NCBI RefSeq assembly: GCF_000745485.1
Contig: NZ_KN050694.1
Span: 199,408-263,407 of the forward strand
DNA: 64,000 nucleotides
Reading direction: 5' to 3'
Source: Methanobacterium veterum
Lineage (GTDB): Archaea; Methanobacteriota; Methanobacteria; Methanobacteriales; Methanobacteriaceae
In this document: piece by piece, positions 17,970 through 27,248 of the stretch
Layout of the letters: each line of letters starts with the position of its first letter
Position numbering within the stretch: the stretch's first letter is position 1
Position numbers and translations under genes: made by a program
Notes under the pieces: model-generated
What the model was told of the DNA's origin: nothing
The model's input: only the letters and a program-made list of their open reading frames with translations
Databases searched by the model: none

Positions 17970-20702
17970 ATGGTTATACAAAGTGAAGCAGCTTTGGAAA
18001 AATGTCTTATTGATAAACTTACTGATAGTGGATATGAATCTATAGAAATTACAGATTATAATGATTTAAAAATTAATTTTAAAACTCAACTTGAAAAATT
18101 TAATAATGTGAAACTTACTGATGATGAATTTGAAAGAATTTTAATTCATTTAGAAGGCGGAACTATCTTTGATAAAGCTAAAAGGCTTAGAGATAAATAT
18201 GAATTAAGAAGAGAAGATGTAACCATCTATATTGATTTTTTCAATAAGAAGGACTGGTGTAAAAATCTTTTTCAAGTAACTAACCAAGTTACAATGAGGA
18301 AAAAATATGAAAATAGATATGATGTTACTATTTTAATAAATGGTCTTCCGCTTGTACAAATTGAACTTAAAAGGAGAGGAATTGAACTTAAAAAAGCATT
18401 CAATCAAATTAAACGTTATCATTTACATTCTTACAAGGGTCTTTTCCAATATATCCAGATTGTTGTGATTAGTAATGGTGTGAACACTAAATACTTTGCT
18501 AATAATAGTTTTAGAGATTTAAACTACAAATTAACATTTTTCTGGAAAGATAAGAATAATAAAAACATTTCAAATCTTGATGACTTTGTAGAAACGTTTC
18601 TAGAGAGATGTCATTTATCTAAAATGATTTCTAAGTATATGGTTTTAAATGAAACTGAAAAATTGCTTATGATTTTAAGGGCATACCAATTCTATGCAGT
18701 AGAAGCAATAGTTGATCAAGCCTTAAATACAAACCAAAATGGATACATTTGGCATACTACTGGAAGTGGAAAGACATTAACCTCATTTAAAGTCAGTCAA
18801 ATCTTATCGCAAGAAGAAAAGATTGATAAAGTAATTTTTGTTGTAGATAGAAAAGATTTAGATGATCAAACGACGACAGAGTTTAATAAATTTTGTAATG
18901 GTGCAGTTGATGGAACTGATAATACTTATTCTCTTGTTCAGCAACTTTTAGGAAAAGTGCATCCTGGAGAATTTGAAAACCTTATAATTACAACTATTCA
19001 AAAATTAAATCGTGCTGTAAGCAGACATGAAAAAGTTCTAAGTGAAATTAAGGATAAAAAGATCATTTTAATATTTGATGAATGCCATAGAAGCCAGTTT
19101 GGAGAAATGCATAAGAATATCACCGACTATTTCACTAATTTGCAGTATTTTGGATTTACTGGAACACCAATTTTTGCAGTAAATGCCAACAATAAACGCA
19201 CAACAGCTGATATTTTTGGAAAATTACTACATAAATACCTTATCCAGAATGCAATAAACGATAACAACGTTTTAGGCTTCTCTGTAGAATATTTTAAACT
19301 TTACAAAAATAAATCTGAAAGAGATTTACAAGTAGAAGGAATTAATACTAATGAACTAGTAGAATCAACAGACCGTTTAAAAACAATAGCCCAATATATT
19401 GTGGATAACCATAATAAAAAGACATATGACAGAGAATTTAATTCAATTTTTGCTGTCAGTGGCATACCTATTTTAACTAAATATTATGAAATATTTAAGG
19501 AAATAGACCATGACCTTAAAATTGCTACAATATTTAGTTTTGGAGCAAATGAAGATTTGGAAGAAGAAGATGAACATTCACGAGACAAATTAGAGAGATA
19601 TATAAGTGATTATAACGGCCTTTTTGGCACTAATTTTAGTACAGATACCTTTGGAGAATATTATAAAGATGTTTCTAGAAGATCGAAAGACAGAAAGATC
19701 GATATTCTTTTAGTTGTTAACATGTTTTTAACAGGATTTGATAACAAATATCTAAACACACTTTATGTTGACAAAAATTTAAGACATCATAATCTTTTAC
19801 AAGCTTATTCAAGGACCAATAGAATATTAAATGAAAAGAAAAAACATGGGAACATACTTTGCTTTAGAAATCTAAAAGATGAAACAGATGAGGCCATTAG
19901 TTTATATTCTGACGAAAATGCACCTACAAATGTTTTAATGAAATCTTACTGGGAATACGTCTCTGATTTTAAAGCAGTTTTACCTGAGCTATTTGACATT
20001 ACACCAGATGTAAATGATGTTGATGATTTATCCTCTGAGGATAAGAAAAAGGAATTTGTTCAAATTTTCAGGGAACTTTTAAGAGTTCTTGCACGTTTAA
20101 AGACTTTTACTGATTTTAGCTTTGATAATTTGGGCATTACTCAACAGAAGTTTGAAGATTACCAGAGCAAATATTTAGATATATATACTGATATGAGACA
20201 GGTTGATGGACCTGAGAAAATATCTGTACTTGATGATATTGATTTTGAAATAGAGCTGGTTAGAAGAGACGATATTAATGCTGCATATATTTTAAAATTA
20301 CTTAAAGAATTGGATAATACCAAACCTTCTTTTGATAAGGATAAAGAATTTATTCTTAATGAAATGGATAAAAGTTATGAACTTAAAAGTAAAATTAGCT
20401 TAATTGAAAAGTTCATTAATGAAAATATTCCTAAAATTCAGGATAAAGATGAATTTGAATGCCATTTTGAAGATTATATAACTAAAGAAAAAAAGAATGC
20501 TGTTAATAGTCTCATTAAAGAGGAAAAATTGAATGAAAATGTCACTAAGGATATAATAGCACAGTATGAGTTTTCTGAAAAGATTAGGAATGATTTAATT
20601 AAGAATTCTATTACTGAAAGGCTTGGTTTTATTGAAAAGCGCTCTAAAGTACAAGCTATTAAGACAAAAATTGTTGAAATTGTGGATAGGTTTAGCTGGT
20701 AA
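17970..20702 (+). CDS. hsdR: Type I restriction enzyme subunit R (HsdR)
   Basis: The 910-residue product is the translocating endonuclease of a type I restriction system. The N-terminal nuclease site shows D118 (YDVT), E132 and K134 (QIELKRRG). The SF2 helicase motor has Walker A TGSGKT (264-269), DECH (370-373) and a later LLQAYSRTNR segment. GGGGAT precedes ATG 17970. It acts with HsdM and HsdS encoded downstream; a separate promoter (TATA-like ACTTATATATTA near 20,742) before the next gene suggests the M/S genes can be expressed independently. Confidence 0.92.
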   Translation: MVIQSEAALEKCLIDKLTDSGYESIEITDYNDLKINFKTQLEKFNNVKLTDDEFERILIHLEGGTIFDKAKRLRDKYELRREDVTIYIDFFNKKDWCKNLFQVTNQVTMRKKYENRYDVTILINGLPLVQIELKRRGIELKKAFNQIKRYHLHSYKGLFQYIQIVVISNGVNTKYFANNSFRDLNYKLTFFWKDKNNKNISNLDDFVETFLERCHLSKMISKYMVLNETEKLLMILRAYQFYAVEAIVDQALNTNQNGYIWHTTGSGKTLTSFKVSQILSQEEKIDKVIFVVDRKDLDDQTTTEFNKFCNGAVDGTDNTYSLVQQLLGKVHPGEFENLIITTIQKLNRAVSRHEKVLSEIKDKKIILIFDECHRSQFGEMHKNITDYFTNLQYFGFTGTPIFAVNANNKRTTADIFGKLLHKYLIQNAINDNNVLGFSVEYFKLYKNKSERDLQVEGINTNELVESTDRLKTIAQYIVDNHNKKTYDREFNSIFAVSGIPILTKYYEIFKEIDHDLKIATIFSFGANEDLEEEDEHSRDKLERYISDYNGLFGTNFSTDTFGEYYKDVSRRSKDRKIDILLVVNMFLTGFDNKYLNTLYVDKNLRHHNLLQAYSRTNRILNEKKKHGNILCFRNLKDETDEAISLYSDENAPTNVLMKSYWEYVSDFKAVLPELFDITPDVNDVDDLSSEDKKKEFVQIFRELLRVLARLKTFTDFSFDNLGITQQKFEDYQSKYLDIYTDMRQVDGPEKISVLDDIDFEIELVRRDDINAAYILKLLKELDNTKPSFDKDKEFILNEMDKSYELKSKISLIEKFINENIPKIQDKDEFECHFEDYITKEKKNAVNSLIKEEKLNENVTKDIIAQYEFSEKIRNDLIKNSITERLGFIEKRSKVQAIKTKIVEIVDRFSW

Positions 20703-20817
20703 GCTTGCTCTTAATCACTAATATCTCAAAAAATAGAAATACTTATATATTATGACTTTCATAATAAAGAATAGAATGCATTTAATGACTTAGAGCAGCA
20801 CTAAGTATTTGAAATTA

Positions 20818-20829
20818 TAAGGGCCCTTA
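20818..20829. promoter_or_regulatory. Palindrome TAAGGGCCCTTA before the modification operon
   Basis: This perfect 12-bp dyad lies 8 bp upstream of the SD (GGAGG at about 20,838) of the half-length hsdS gene and about 65 bp after a TATA-like element. Its place suits an operator controlling the modification genes. No regulator is known. Confidence 0.35.
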
Positions 20830-20849
20830 AAAAATTTTGGAGGTATTAA

Positions 20850-21425
20850 ATGGAAGAGATAAACCTATCCGATGCAGCAGAAATATCTTCTGGCCTTACA
20901 CTAGCACGATTTAAGGCTAAAAAAATTTCCAATGCTGAGGAAATCAAAAATTATTATCATATCACTTTAAAAAGTGTGGAAGATAATAAAATTGATTTGA
21001 ACCTTTTAGAACCATTAAAAGCTAACAGGGGAATTGAAGAGCATTATTTACTCAAAAAAGGAGATATTGTAATTAAATTATCTCCCCCATACAATGCTGC
21101 AATGGTGGATTTCAATTGTGAAAATATAGTTGTACCGCCCAATTTTGCTATAATCAGATCTAAAGGAGATTTTGATCCAGAATATTTGGCATTTGTCTTA
21201 AATGGGAGTTTTGTAAGACTTCAGTTAAATAGACTTGTTGAAGGTGGAGCTTTATCTATAATTAAAAAAAGTTCTTTAAATCAAATCAGAATAAGAACAA
21301 GAGATATGCAGGAGCAAGTTAAATATGCCAAGCTTTTATCTCTTTTATCAAAAAGGAAAGAGCTTAAACTCAGAATCATAGAGCTTGAGGATTTATTAAA
21401 GGAAAATATTTTATTGAACATTTAA
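20850..21425 (+). CDS. Half-length type I specificity subunit (HsdS-like, one target recognition domain)
   Basis: The 191-residue product resembles a single target recognition domain plus one conserved helix: DAAEISSGL and YHITLKSV near the start, HYLLKKGDIVIKLSP, PPNFAIIRSKGDFDPEYLAFVLN in the middle, and a C-terminal helical dimeriser (KLRIIELEDLLKEN). Normal HsdS proteins are about 400 residues with two such halves; a half subunit can work as a dimer. SD TTGGAGGTATTAA is strong. It lies first in the hsdM operon and a full HsdS is encoded third, so the system has two specificity genes. Confidence 0.7.
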   Translation: MEEINLSDAAEISSGLTLARFKAKKISNAEEIKNYYHITLKSVEDNKIDLNLLEPLKANRGIEEHYLLKKGDIVIKLSPPYNAAMVDFNCENIVVPPNFAIIRSKGDFDPEYLAFVLNGSFVRLQLNRLVEGGALSIIKKSSLNQIRIRTRDMQEQVKYAKLLSLLSKRKELKLRIIELEDLLKENILLNI

Positions 21426-21439
21426 AAGGAGTAATTATC

Positions 21440-22981
21440 ATGTCAGAATATCAAAATAAATTAGAAAGTAAATTATGGGCTATAGCAGATGAATTAAGGG
21501 GAAATATGGATGCTAACGAGTTTAAAAACTATATATTGGGCTTCATATTCTACAAATATCTATCAGAAAAGATTCAAATATACTTTGACAAGGAACTGGA
21601 AGAAGATGGAATTGACTTTGCAGACGCATACGAAGATATGAAATATAAGGAAGCTATTGAGGAAGAAGCAGTCGAAAATTTAGGATATTTCCTGGAGCCT
21701 AAGTGCATTTTCCAAAATATTGTAATTGAAGCTAAAAATGGCAGATTTATACTCGACAATCTTGAAAAAGCGCTGAAAAAGATAGGAGATTCAGCAGCAG
21801 GACATGAAAGTGAAGAAGATTTTGTAAATCTCTTTGAAGATGTTGATTTACAGTCATCAAAACTTGGAAAAACAGTTGAAGACAAAAACCGCATGATATC
21901 CAAGATCCTGCTACATTTAGCAGACATTGATTTCAAACTGGATGATGAGGAAAAAGACATTCTAGGAGATGCCTATGAATACTTAATTGGTAAATTTGCA
22001 TCCAGTGCAGGTAAAAAAGCAGGAGAATTCTATACTCCACAACAAGTATCAAAAATACTTGCTAAAATCGTTACATTAGGTAAAAAAAGGCTTAAATCAG
22101 TTTATGACCCAACTTGTGGTTCCGGATCTCTGCTTTTAAGAGTATCCAAAGAAGCAGAAGTAGCTGATTTTTTTGGTCAAGAACTTAATCAAACTACTTA
22201 CAACCTTGCAAGGATGAATATGATACTTCACGATGTTAAATTTGAAGATTTTGATATCAAACAAGGTGATTCCCTGGAGCATCCACAGCATATGGATATG
22301 AAATTTGAAGCAGTAGTGGCCAATCCTCCGTTCTCTGCTAAATGGTCAGCAGCTAAATATTTCCTTGATGATGAGCGTTTCAGTGCCTATGGTAAATTGG
22401 CACCTAAATCTAAAGCGGATTTTGGATTCGTTCAACATATGATTTATCATCTTGATGAAAATGGAACTATGGCCGTTGTTTTACCTCATGGAGTCTTATT
22501 CAGGGGCGCTGCTGAAGGTGCAATTAGAAAATATCTGGTTGAAGAGAAAAACTATCTGGATGCTGTAATAGGTTTACCTGCAAATATATTCTATGGAACT
22601 AGTATTCCTACTGTAATCCTTGTTTTCAAGAAGTGCAGAGAAGATGATGCAGATATACTATTTATTGATGCTTCTAAATACTTTGAAAAGGCTAAAAATC
22701 AGAATTATTTAAGAAATGAAGATGTTGAACGGATAGTAAATGTCTATAATAATAGGGAAGAGATTGAAAAGTTCTCTCATTTGGCTTCAATGGATGAAAT
22801 TCAAGAGAATGACTATAATTTAAATATCCCTCGATATGTGGATACATTTGAGGAAGAAGAACCTGTTGATCTAGATGCAGTAGTTAAAGAACTTGAAAGC
22901 CTTGAAACAGAAATTAAAACAATTGATCAAGAAATTAAAAAATACTGCGACGAATTGGGCATTGATGCTCCAATATTATGA
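21440..22981 (+). CDS. hsdM: Type I DNA methyltransferase subunit M (HsdM)
   Basis: The 513-residue product has an N-terminal HsdM helical domain (1-150), the cofactor motif DPTCGSGS (223-230) and the catalytic motif NPPF (295-298) for N6-adenine methylation with S-adenosylmethionine. The C-terminal helix contacts HsdS. AAAAGGAG precedes ATG 21440. It is 14 bp after the half HsdS gene and 9 bp before the full HsdS, clearly one operon. Length and motifs are complete, so activity is expected. Confidence 0.93.
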   Translation: MSEYQNKLESKLWAIADELRGNMDANEFKNYILGFIFYKYLSEKIQIYFDKELEEDGIDFADAYEDMKYKEAIEEEAVENLGYFLEPKCIFQNIVIEAKNGRFILDNLEKALKKIGDSAAGHESEEDFVNLFEDVDLQSSKLGKTVEDKNRMISKILLHLADIDFKLDDEEKDILGDAYEYLIGKFASSAGKKAGEFYTPQQVSKILAKIVTLGKKRLKSVYDPTCGSGSLLLRVSKEAEVADFFGQELNQTTYNLARMNMILHDVKFEDFDIKQGDSLEHPQHMDMKFEAVVANPPFSAKWSAAKYFLDDERFSAYGKLAPKSKADFGFVQHMIYHLDENGTMAVVLPHGVLFRGAAEGAIRKYLVEEKNYLDAVIGLPANIFYGTSIPTVILVFKKCREDDADILFIDASKYFEKAKNQNYLRNEDVERIVNVYNNREEIEKFSHLASMDEIQENDYNLNIPRYVDTFEEEEPVDLDAVVKELESLETEIKTIDQEIKKYCDELGIDAPIL

Positions 22982-22990
22982 GGTGAATAG

Positions 22991-24274
22991 ATGAATGTAC
23001 CTGAATTAAGGTTTCCAGAGTTTAGTGGGGAATGGAAAGAAAAAAAGTTAGGTGAAATCTCTAAAGATGGAATGTACGGAATGAATACTGCTGCAACAGA
23101 TTTTGATAGCGAAAATAAGTATATCAGAATAACTGACATAGATGAAAATTCTCATAAATTTCGTCCTAATCCATTATGTTCTCCCGAAGGTTATCTAGAT
23201 GACAAATTTCTGTTGAAAGAAAATGATCTATTATTTGCAAGAACAGGAGCAAGTACAGGGAAGAGTTATTTGTATGAAAAAGCTGATGGAAAATTATATT
23301 TCGCAGGCTTTTTAATTAAATTTCATATAAACAACGCTAATCCTAAATTTATTTTTTATAATACGATACGAGAGAAATATTATAATTGGGTAAAAATGAT
23401 GTCTGTAAGGTCAGGTCAGCCAGGTATAAATGCAGAAGAATACAAAAAATTTGAAATAAAATTGCCATCATTTCCTGAACAAGAAAAAATAGCCTCATTT
23501 TTATCAAAAATTGATGAAAAAATTGAAAAATTAGGGAAAAAAGAAGACTTATGGCAAAATTATAAAAAGGGAATGATGCAACAGCTTTTCAGCCAGAAAT
23601 TAAGGTTTAAATATGAAAATGGCGATGACTTTTCTGATTGGGAAGAAAAAAAAATAAGCGAAATTGGTAAAATAGTTACTGGAACTACTCCTTCAACTAA
23701 AGATAAAGATAATTATGAAAATGGGAAATATCTATGGGTTACTCCGACAGATATAACTTCCTTTAAGTATATTAAGCAAACGGAAAGGAAATTAACGGAT
23801 AAAGGTATTAAAAAAGGTAGAGAGATACCAGGGAATAGCATTTTAGTAACATGTATTGCTAGTATTGGAAAAAATTGTATAGTTAAAGAGAAATGCAGTT
23901 GTAATCAACAAATTAATGCTATAATTCCTAAAAAAGAATTTAATAATGAATTCATATATTATTTAATTGAAGAAAATTCTGACAAATTAAAAAAATATGC
24001 GGGGATTACAGCTACTCCTATCCTGAATAAAAATAGTTTCGAAAAATTGAGTTTTAAATTTCCAATATTTTTAGAACAAGCAAAAATAGCAAACTTACTC
24101 TCCTCAATCGACAAAAAGATAGAACAAATAAACAAAGAACTTGAAATCAACAGAGAATTCAAAAAAGGACTACTACAAAAAATGTTCCCTAAAGATCAAA
24201 AATCTACTGCTAAAGAAAGTACTCAGCATTCTATTTTGCCCAATAAACCAGCAGAACCGAGTGTTCTGCTTTAA
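22991..24274 (+). CDS. hsdS: Type I specificity subunit (HsdS), two target recognition domains
   Basis: The 427-residue product has two recognition domains (about 5-150 and 215-370), each followed by a conserved helix: FPEQEKIASFLSKIDEKIEKL and FLEQAKIANLLSSIDKKIEQI. The repeated EQ-KIA-LS-ID-KIE pattern is typical of HsdS. GAGGTGAA precedes ATG 22991. It determines the DNA target of the HsdM/HsdR complex. Repeat helices are a common site for domain shuffling, which could exchange recognition domains with the half-length gene nearby. Confidence 0.92.
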   Translation: MNVPELRFPEFSGEWKEKKLGEISKDGMYGMNTAATDFDSENKYIRITDIDENSHKFRPNPLCSPEGYLDDKFLLKENDLLFARTGASTGKSYLYEKADGKLYFAGFLIKFHINNANPKFIFYNTIREKYYNWVKMMSVRSGQPGINAEEYKKFEIKLPSFPEQEKIASFLSKIDEKIEKLGKKEDLWQNYKKGMMQQLFSQKLRFKYENGDDFSDWEEKKISEIGKIVTGTTPSTKDKDNYENGKYLWVTPTDITSFKYIKQTERKLTDKGIKKGREIPGNSILVTCIASIGKNCIVKEKCSCNQQINAIIPKKEFNNEFIYYLIEENSDKLKKYAGITATPILNKNSFEKLSFKFPIFLEQAKIANLLSSIDKKIEQINKELEINREFKKGLLQKMFPKDQKSTAKESTQHSILPNKPAEPSVLL

Positions 24275-24363
24275 TTAATTTTTAAAGGTAGTATTAGATT
24301 TGATTCTAAGATATATTATGTAATAATAAAGGAGAGATAAGTAGGAATGATAAAACAGAAAAT

Positions 24364-24768
24364 ATGTTTAATGAACTTGAGATTAAAATAAAATCTGGAG
24401 AATATATGAAAGAAGCTGAAAAAGTAAGTGAATGGGGCGGAGCTGATGTTATTATCCAGAAAAAAATGACTCCACAAACTAAAAAATGGTTAGATAACCA
24501 AAATACAGTTATTAGCTCACAGAATACAGACCCCATGAAAAGAGCAGTCATCACACCATATTTTCATGAATTAAGCTGGTTATTCATGCAGTTGATGGAT
24601 ATTTACAGTGGACATTATGACTATATTTCAAAATATGATTTGTTTGGAGGCTTAGCTCAAACGGCTATAGATGCAATAAATGAAAATCCCGGAATAAGTT
24701 GTGAAGAACTATTAATGACTGTTTTTAACAAGTCTAAAGATTTAATAATTCAAATAAACCTAATGTGA
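24364..24768 (+). CDS. Unknown 134-residue protein after the restriction operon
   Basis: The frame begins at ATG 24364, but the good SD (GGAGAG, 24,331-24,336) is spaced for ATG 24347, which lies in another frame and reads only 14 codons. The true start is therefore uncertain and a small indel near the start is possible. The product has the segments SEWGGADVIIQKKMTPQTKKWL and HELSWLFMQLMDIYSGHYDYISKYDLFGGL, without a recognised family. Co-directional with the restriction genes. Confidence 0.45.
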   Translation: MFNELEIKIKSGEYMKEAEKVSEWGGADVIIQKKMTPQTKKWLDNQNTVISSQNTDPMKRAVITPYFHELSWLFMQLMDIYSGHYDYISKYDLFGGLAQTAIDAINENPGISCEELLMTVFNKSKDLIIQINLM

Positions 24769-24778
24769 TGTAAAATTA

Positions 24779-25138
24779 ATGGGGAGTGATCTAATAGGCA
24801 AGTTTGATTATAAGAAAGAAGAGTTTAAGTTTGAGCTTGATGATAATCATTTTGTTAAAACTAAACATGGTAGGAGGACGGAGCTAACACCAGAGGGTGC
24901 TATGACTATTTTAGGCTATTTCTTTAAGCCTCTTGGTATTGAGTATTTTGAGGATAGGAATTTAATAGGAATGGCCTGTAGTTATCCGGAACTTATAGCT
25001 TTTATGACTATGGCTATTGAAAGAAAGCCTAGTTATGATGTTTTAAATGGTAATAAAATTTTTATTACTCCTAATGAGGTTAGTTATATGTTTAAGAAGT
25101 TTTTAGGGTTTAAGCCTTTTAATAGGACATATGAATAA
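24779..25138 (+). CDS. Unknown 119-residue protein
   Basis: ATG 24779 starts the frame 10 bp after the previous gene; a GGGGAGTGAT SD-like run lies inside the first codons, so the real start may be slightly downstream at a non-standard codon. The product has a central AMTILGYFFKPLGIEYFE region and ends FLGFKPFNRTYE. It is small and soluble-looking. No family was recognised. Confidence 0.5.
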   Translation: MGSDLIGKFDYKKEEFKFELDDNHFVKTKHGRRTELTPEGAMTILGYFFKPLGIEYFEDRNLIGMACSYPELIAFMTMAIERKPSYDVLNGNKIFITPNEVSYMFKKFLGFKPFNRTYE

Positions 25139-25247
25139 CTTTTTATTTTTTTAATTAATGAAATCCTTTTTTTTAAATTGGCATTGATCGGTCAAAATTC
25201 ATAAGTTTTAATAGTTCAACCAATATAATTAATATCAGGGGATAATT

Positions 25248-25769
25248 ATGGATAAAATTAGCAAATGTCTTAAAGAATGGAACGCAACAGTCGAAGCCCT
25301 TGGTCAGGGAAAACAAACAGTTCTAATAAGAACCTACAAAACCACGCTTAAAGAGTTTCTTTTGTATCCAACAGTTAGTTACGCAAATAAAGACAATTAT
25401 TTAGAAAACTTCCAGAATAAACACCAATCATTCGTTAAAGAACATGCCCTTCCAAAAAAGGAAGGCAATAAAGTTGAAATCAAATATTATGCTACTTTAG
25501 AAAAAATAGCTGAAAAATCTGCTCAAAGTACTAGCCGCTTACGAAATTTTTATATTTGGACTCCAGAACATGTTAAATCTTATTTAAAAGGACAAAAAGC
25601 TTATATTTGGGCTTTAAGAGTTTATGAATTAAAAGAACCATTTATGGCAGAGCCTACTCCAGGTGCTATTCGTTACGCTAATTTGAAAAAAGAGGTTTCT
25701 CTTGAGGGTATTAAACCTGTTTTAAGTGATGCTAAATTTTCAAAAAAAATTGAAGCTATAGGAAAATAA
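25248..25769 (+). CDS. DUF1802 family protein
   Basis: The 173-residue product matches the DUF1802 pattern: KEWNATVEALGQGKQTVLIRTYKTTLKEF at the start, LLYPTVSYANKDNYLENFQ, and a C-terminal LKGQKAYIWALRVYELKEP. The activity of DUF1802 is unknown. GGGGATAATT precedes ATG 25248. It has its own upstream gap of about 110 bp and ends the rightward accessory block. Confidence 0.65.
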   Translation: MDKISKCLKEWNATVEALGQGKQTVLIRTYKTTLKEFLLYPTVSYANKDNYLENFQNKHQSFVKEHALPKKEGNKVEIKYYATLEKIAEKSAQSTSRLRNFYIWTPEHVKSYLKGQKAYIWALRVYELKEPFMAEPTPGAIRYANLKKEVSLEGIKPVLSDAKFSKKIEAIGK

Positions 25770-25855
25770 TTTTTTATTTAAAACATCAAATGAAAATAAA
25801 GTAGTATCCACCTTAAATGAAATTAATTGAAATATTTAAGAAGAATGGTAAAGTT

Positions 25856-25879
25856 GGTGCAACTATGGAAAATTGCACC
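25856..25879. terminator. Hairpin between convergent genes
   Basis: GGTGCAA (25,856-25,862) and TTGCACC (25,873-25,879) form a perfect 7-bp stem with a 10-nt loop between the 3' ends of the DUF1802 gene and the minus-strand operon. A bidirectional terminator role is plausible from position; T-rich DNA is present on both sides. Confidence 0.4.
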
Positions 25880-25982
25880 ATTTATACTTATAAAAAACTA
25901 ATTATTTAAATTTTTTGACTAAATAACCCTGAAAACAAGTCTTAATCTTCTTTTAAAATAATTGAAAAAATGATGGATTATA

Positions 25983-27248
25983 TTAAGAATTAGACTGCCA
26001 AGTCCATGAATTAAAGCCTAAACTTTTGAAATTATTAAATCCTTGTAAATTTGTGCCATTTATTTCAAATCCAATATAGCTAACATCTCTCATTCTATGA
26101 TTAATTCCATAACAACCATTAGATACGAGGTTTGCAGGAAGCTTATTATCCCCAAAAAGGGCTGTAACTTTACTGGCAGAATTTAATGGAGTTATAAACC
26201 ATCCTGCAGTGTATAAACCTCTATTATCTCCTTTAACTATAATAGAAACAACATTGTTATGATGAACATTGTAATTAAAGGACGTTCCATAATAAGATGC
26301 ATTTTTTAAAGTTGTCCCGGTATAAACTTCTTGAATAATTCTAGTTTTGCCAGCTGCTATATCTGAATAAATCCATTCTTCTTTATATGGTTCCCATTTT
26401 TGTTGAATGACATGAATTGGTTCTTTAAAGACATTTTTAGATTCTAAGTTATCTCCAACAACCTTTATTTCTATGTAATTAAGGGTTCCAAAATATGAAT
26501 CAATTTTATAGGTACAAGAAGTATCATTCCAGGATGTAGGGCTGCTAGATTTAAATTGATCTCCTGAAGCAGTCATAGTAACATTATTATGAAGATAACC
26601 GGGAATAGGAACAGTTATATTAAGGATATCAACATCATGATCTCCAAAATTTATTTTACAATCAAGACTAGTAATCCCTGTTTTGCCAGATAAAGGACTT
26701 GTATAATTGTTTGTTGTGCTATTCCATGTAATGGGTGATCCCGCAACTTGATATATTTCGGTGACGTTTTTGGTGGAATTTTTGAGCATTAATTCTTGTA
26801 ATCCAAATTTACGGATATTATTTTTATATGAAACCTCTTTAAATGTATTTAAATGATTTATAATTACATAACCTTCTTTAAAACTTCCATCAGTTCCAGC
26901 ATTCATGGAAAAACTAATTCTTTTAGTTTGACCAGGGTTCATAGCAGGCACTTTAATATATTTTACAAGCGTCTTGTTATCAAAGGTCTTAATATAAAAA
27001 TTCAGTGTAGTATTTTGGGAAGCTCCTGTTCCTCCGTTATATACTGTTACTGTATATCCTGGAACTAATTTATGGTACTGGTAAGGAAATCCATTTTTAT
27101 CTAAACCTGATGACCAAACATCATAATGTGAAACCCTCGTAATGGTTAGATCAGGTATATAAGAAGCATTAGAACATGAAATATTAAAAAAGAAAGTTAA
27201 TAGTAATGCAGTTACTAAAATACTTATGATAATTTTATAATTTGACAT
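25983..27248 (-). CDS. Exported protein with CARDB-type beta domain
   Basis: The 421-residue product has a signal peptide (about residues 5-28) and an N-terminal region beginning PDLTITRVS and containing GYTVTVYNGGTGASQNTTL, PAMNPGQTKRISFS and a NNIRKFG end, the pattern of CARDB adhesion-type beta-sandwich domains. The C-terminal half has strands and an Asn-rich sequence similar in style to DUF3344 surface proteins of methanogens. Its ATG directly follows the TAA of the upstream YdjM-like gene (TAAATG), with GGAGA upstream, so it is the last gene of a coupled operon. Cell-surface location is inferred. Confidence 0.65.
   Translation of the reverse strand: MSNYKIIISILVTALLLTFFFNISCSNASYIPDLTITRVSHYDVWSSGLDKNGFPYQYHKLVPGYTVTVYNGGTGASQNTTLNFYIKTFDNKTLVKYIKVPAMNPGQTKRISFSMNAGTDGSFKEGYVIINHLNTFKEVSYKNNIRKFGLQELMLKNSTKNVTEIYQVAGSPITWNSTTNNYTSPLSGKTGITSLDCKINFGDHDVDILNITVPIPGYLHNNVTMTASGDQFKSSSPTSWNDTSCTYKIDSYFGTLNYIEIKVVGDNLESKNVFKEPIHVIQQKWEPYKEEWIYSDIAAGKTRIIQEVYTGTTLKNASYYGTSFNYNVHHNNVVSIIVKGDNRGLYTAGWFITPLNSASKVTALFGDNKLPANLVSNGCYGINHRMRDVSYIGFEINGTNLQGFNNFKSLGFNSWTWQSNS

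Noticed and set aside
21574..21960. 128-codon Ser-rich frame opposite hsdM
   Set aside because: It is an antisense shadow of the Glu/Asp/Lys-rich HsdM sequence.
16684..25880. 14-mer TGGTAAAGTTGGTG shared at 16,685 and 25,846
   Set aside because: The match is short and the flanks agree only weakly; one copy is a gene leader and the other a terminator-like hairpin, so chance or a tiny relic cannot be separated.
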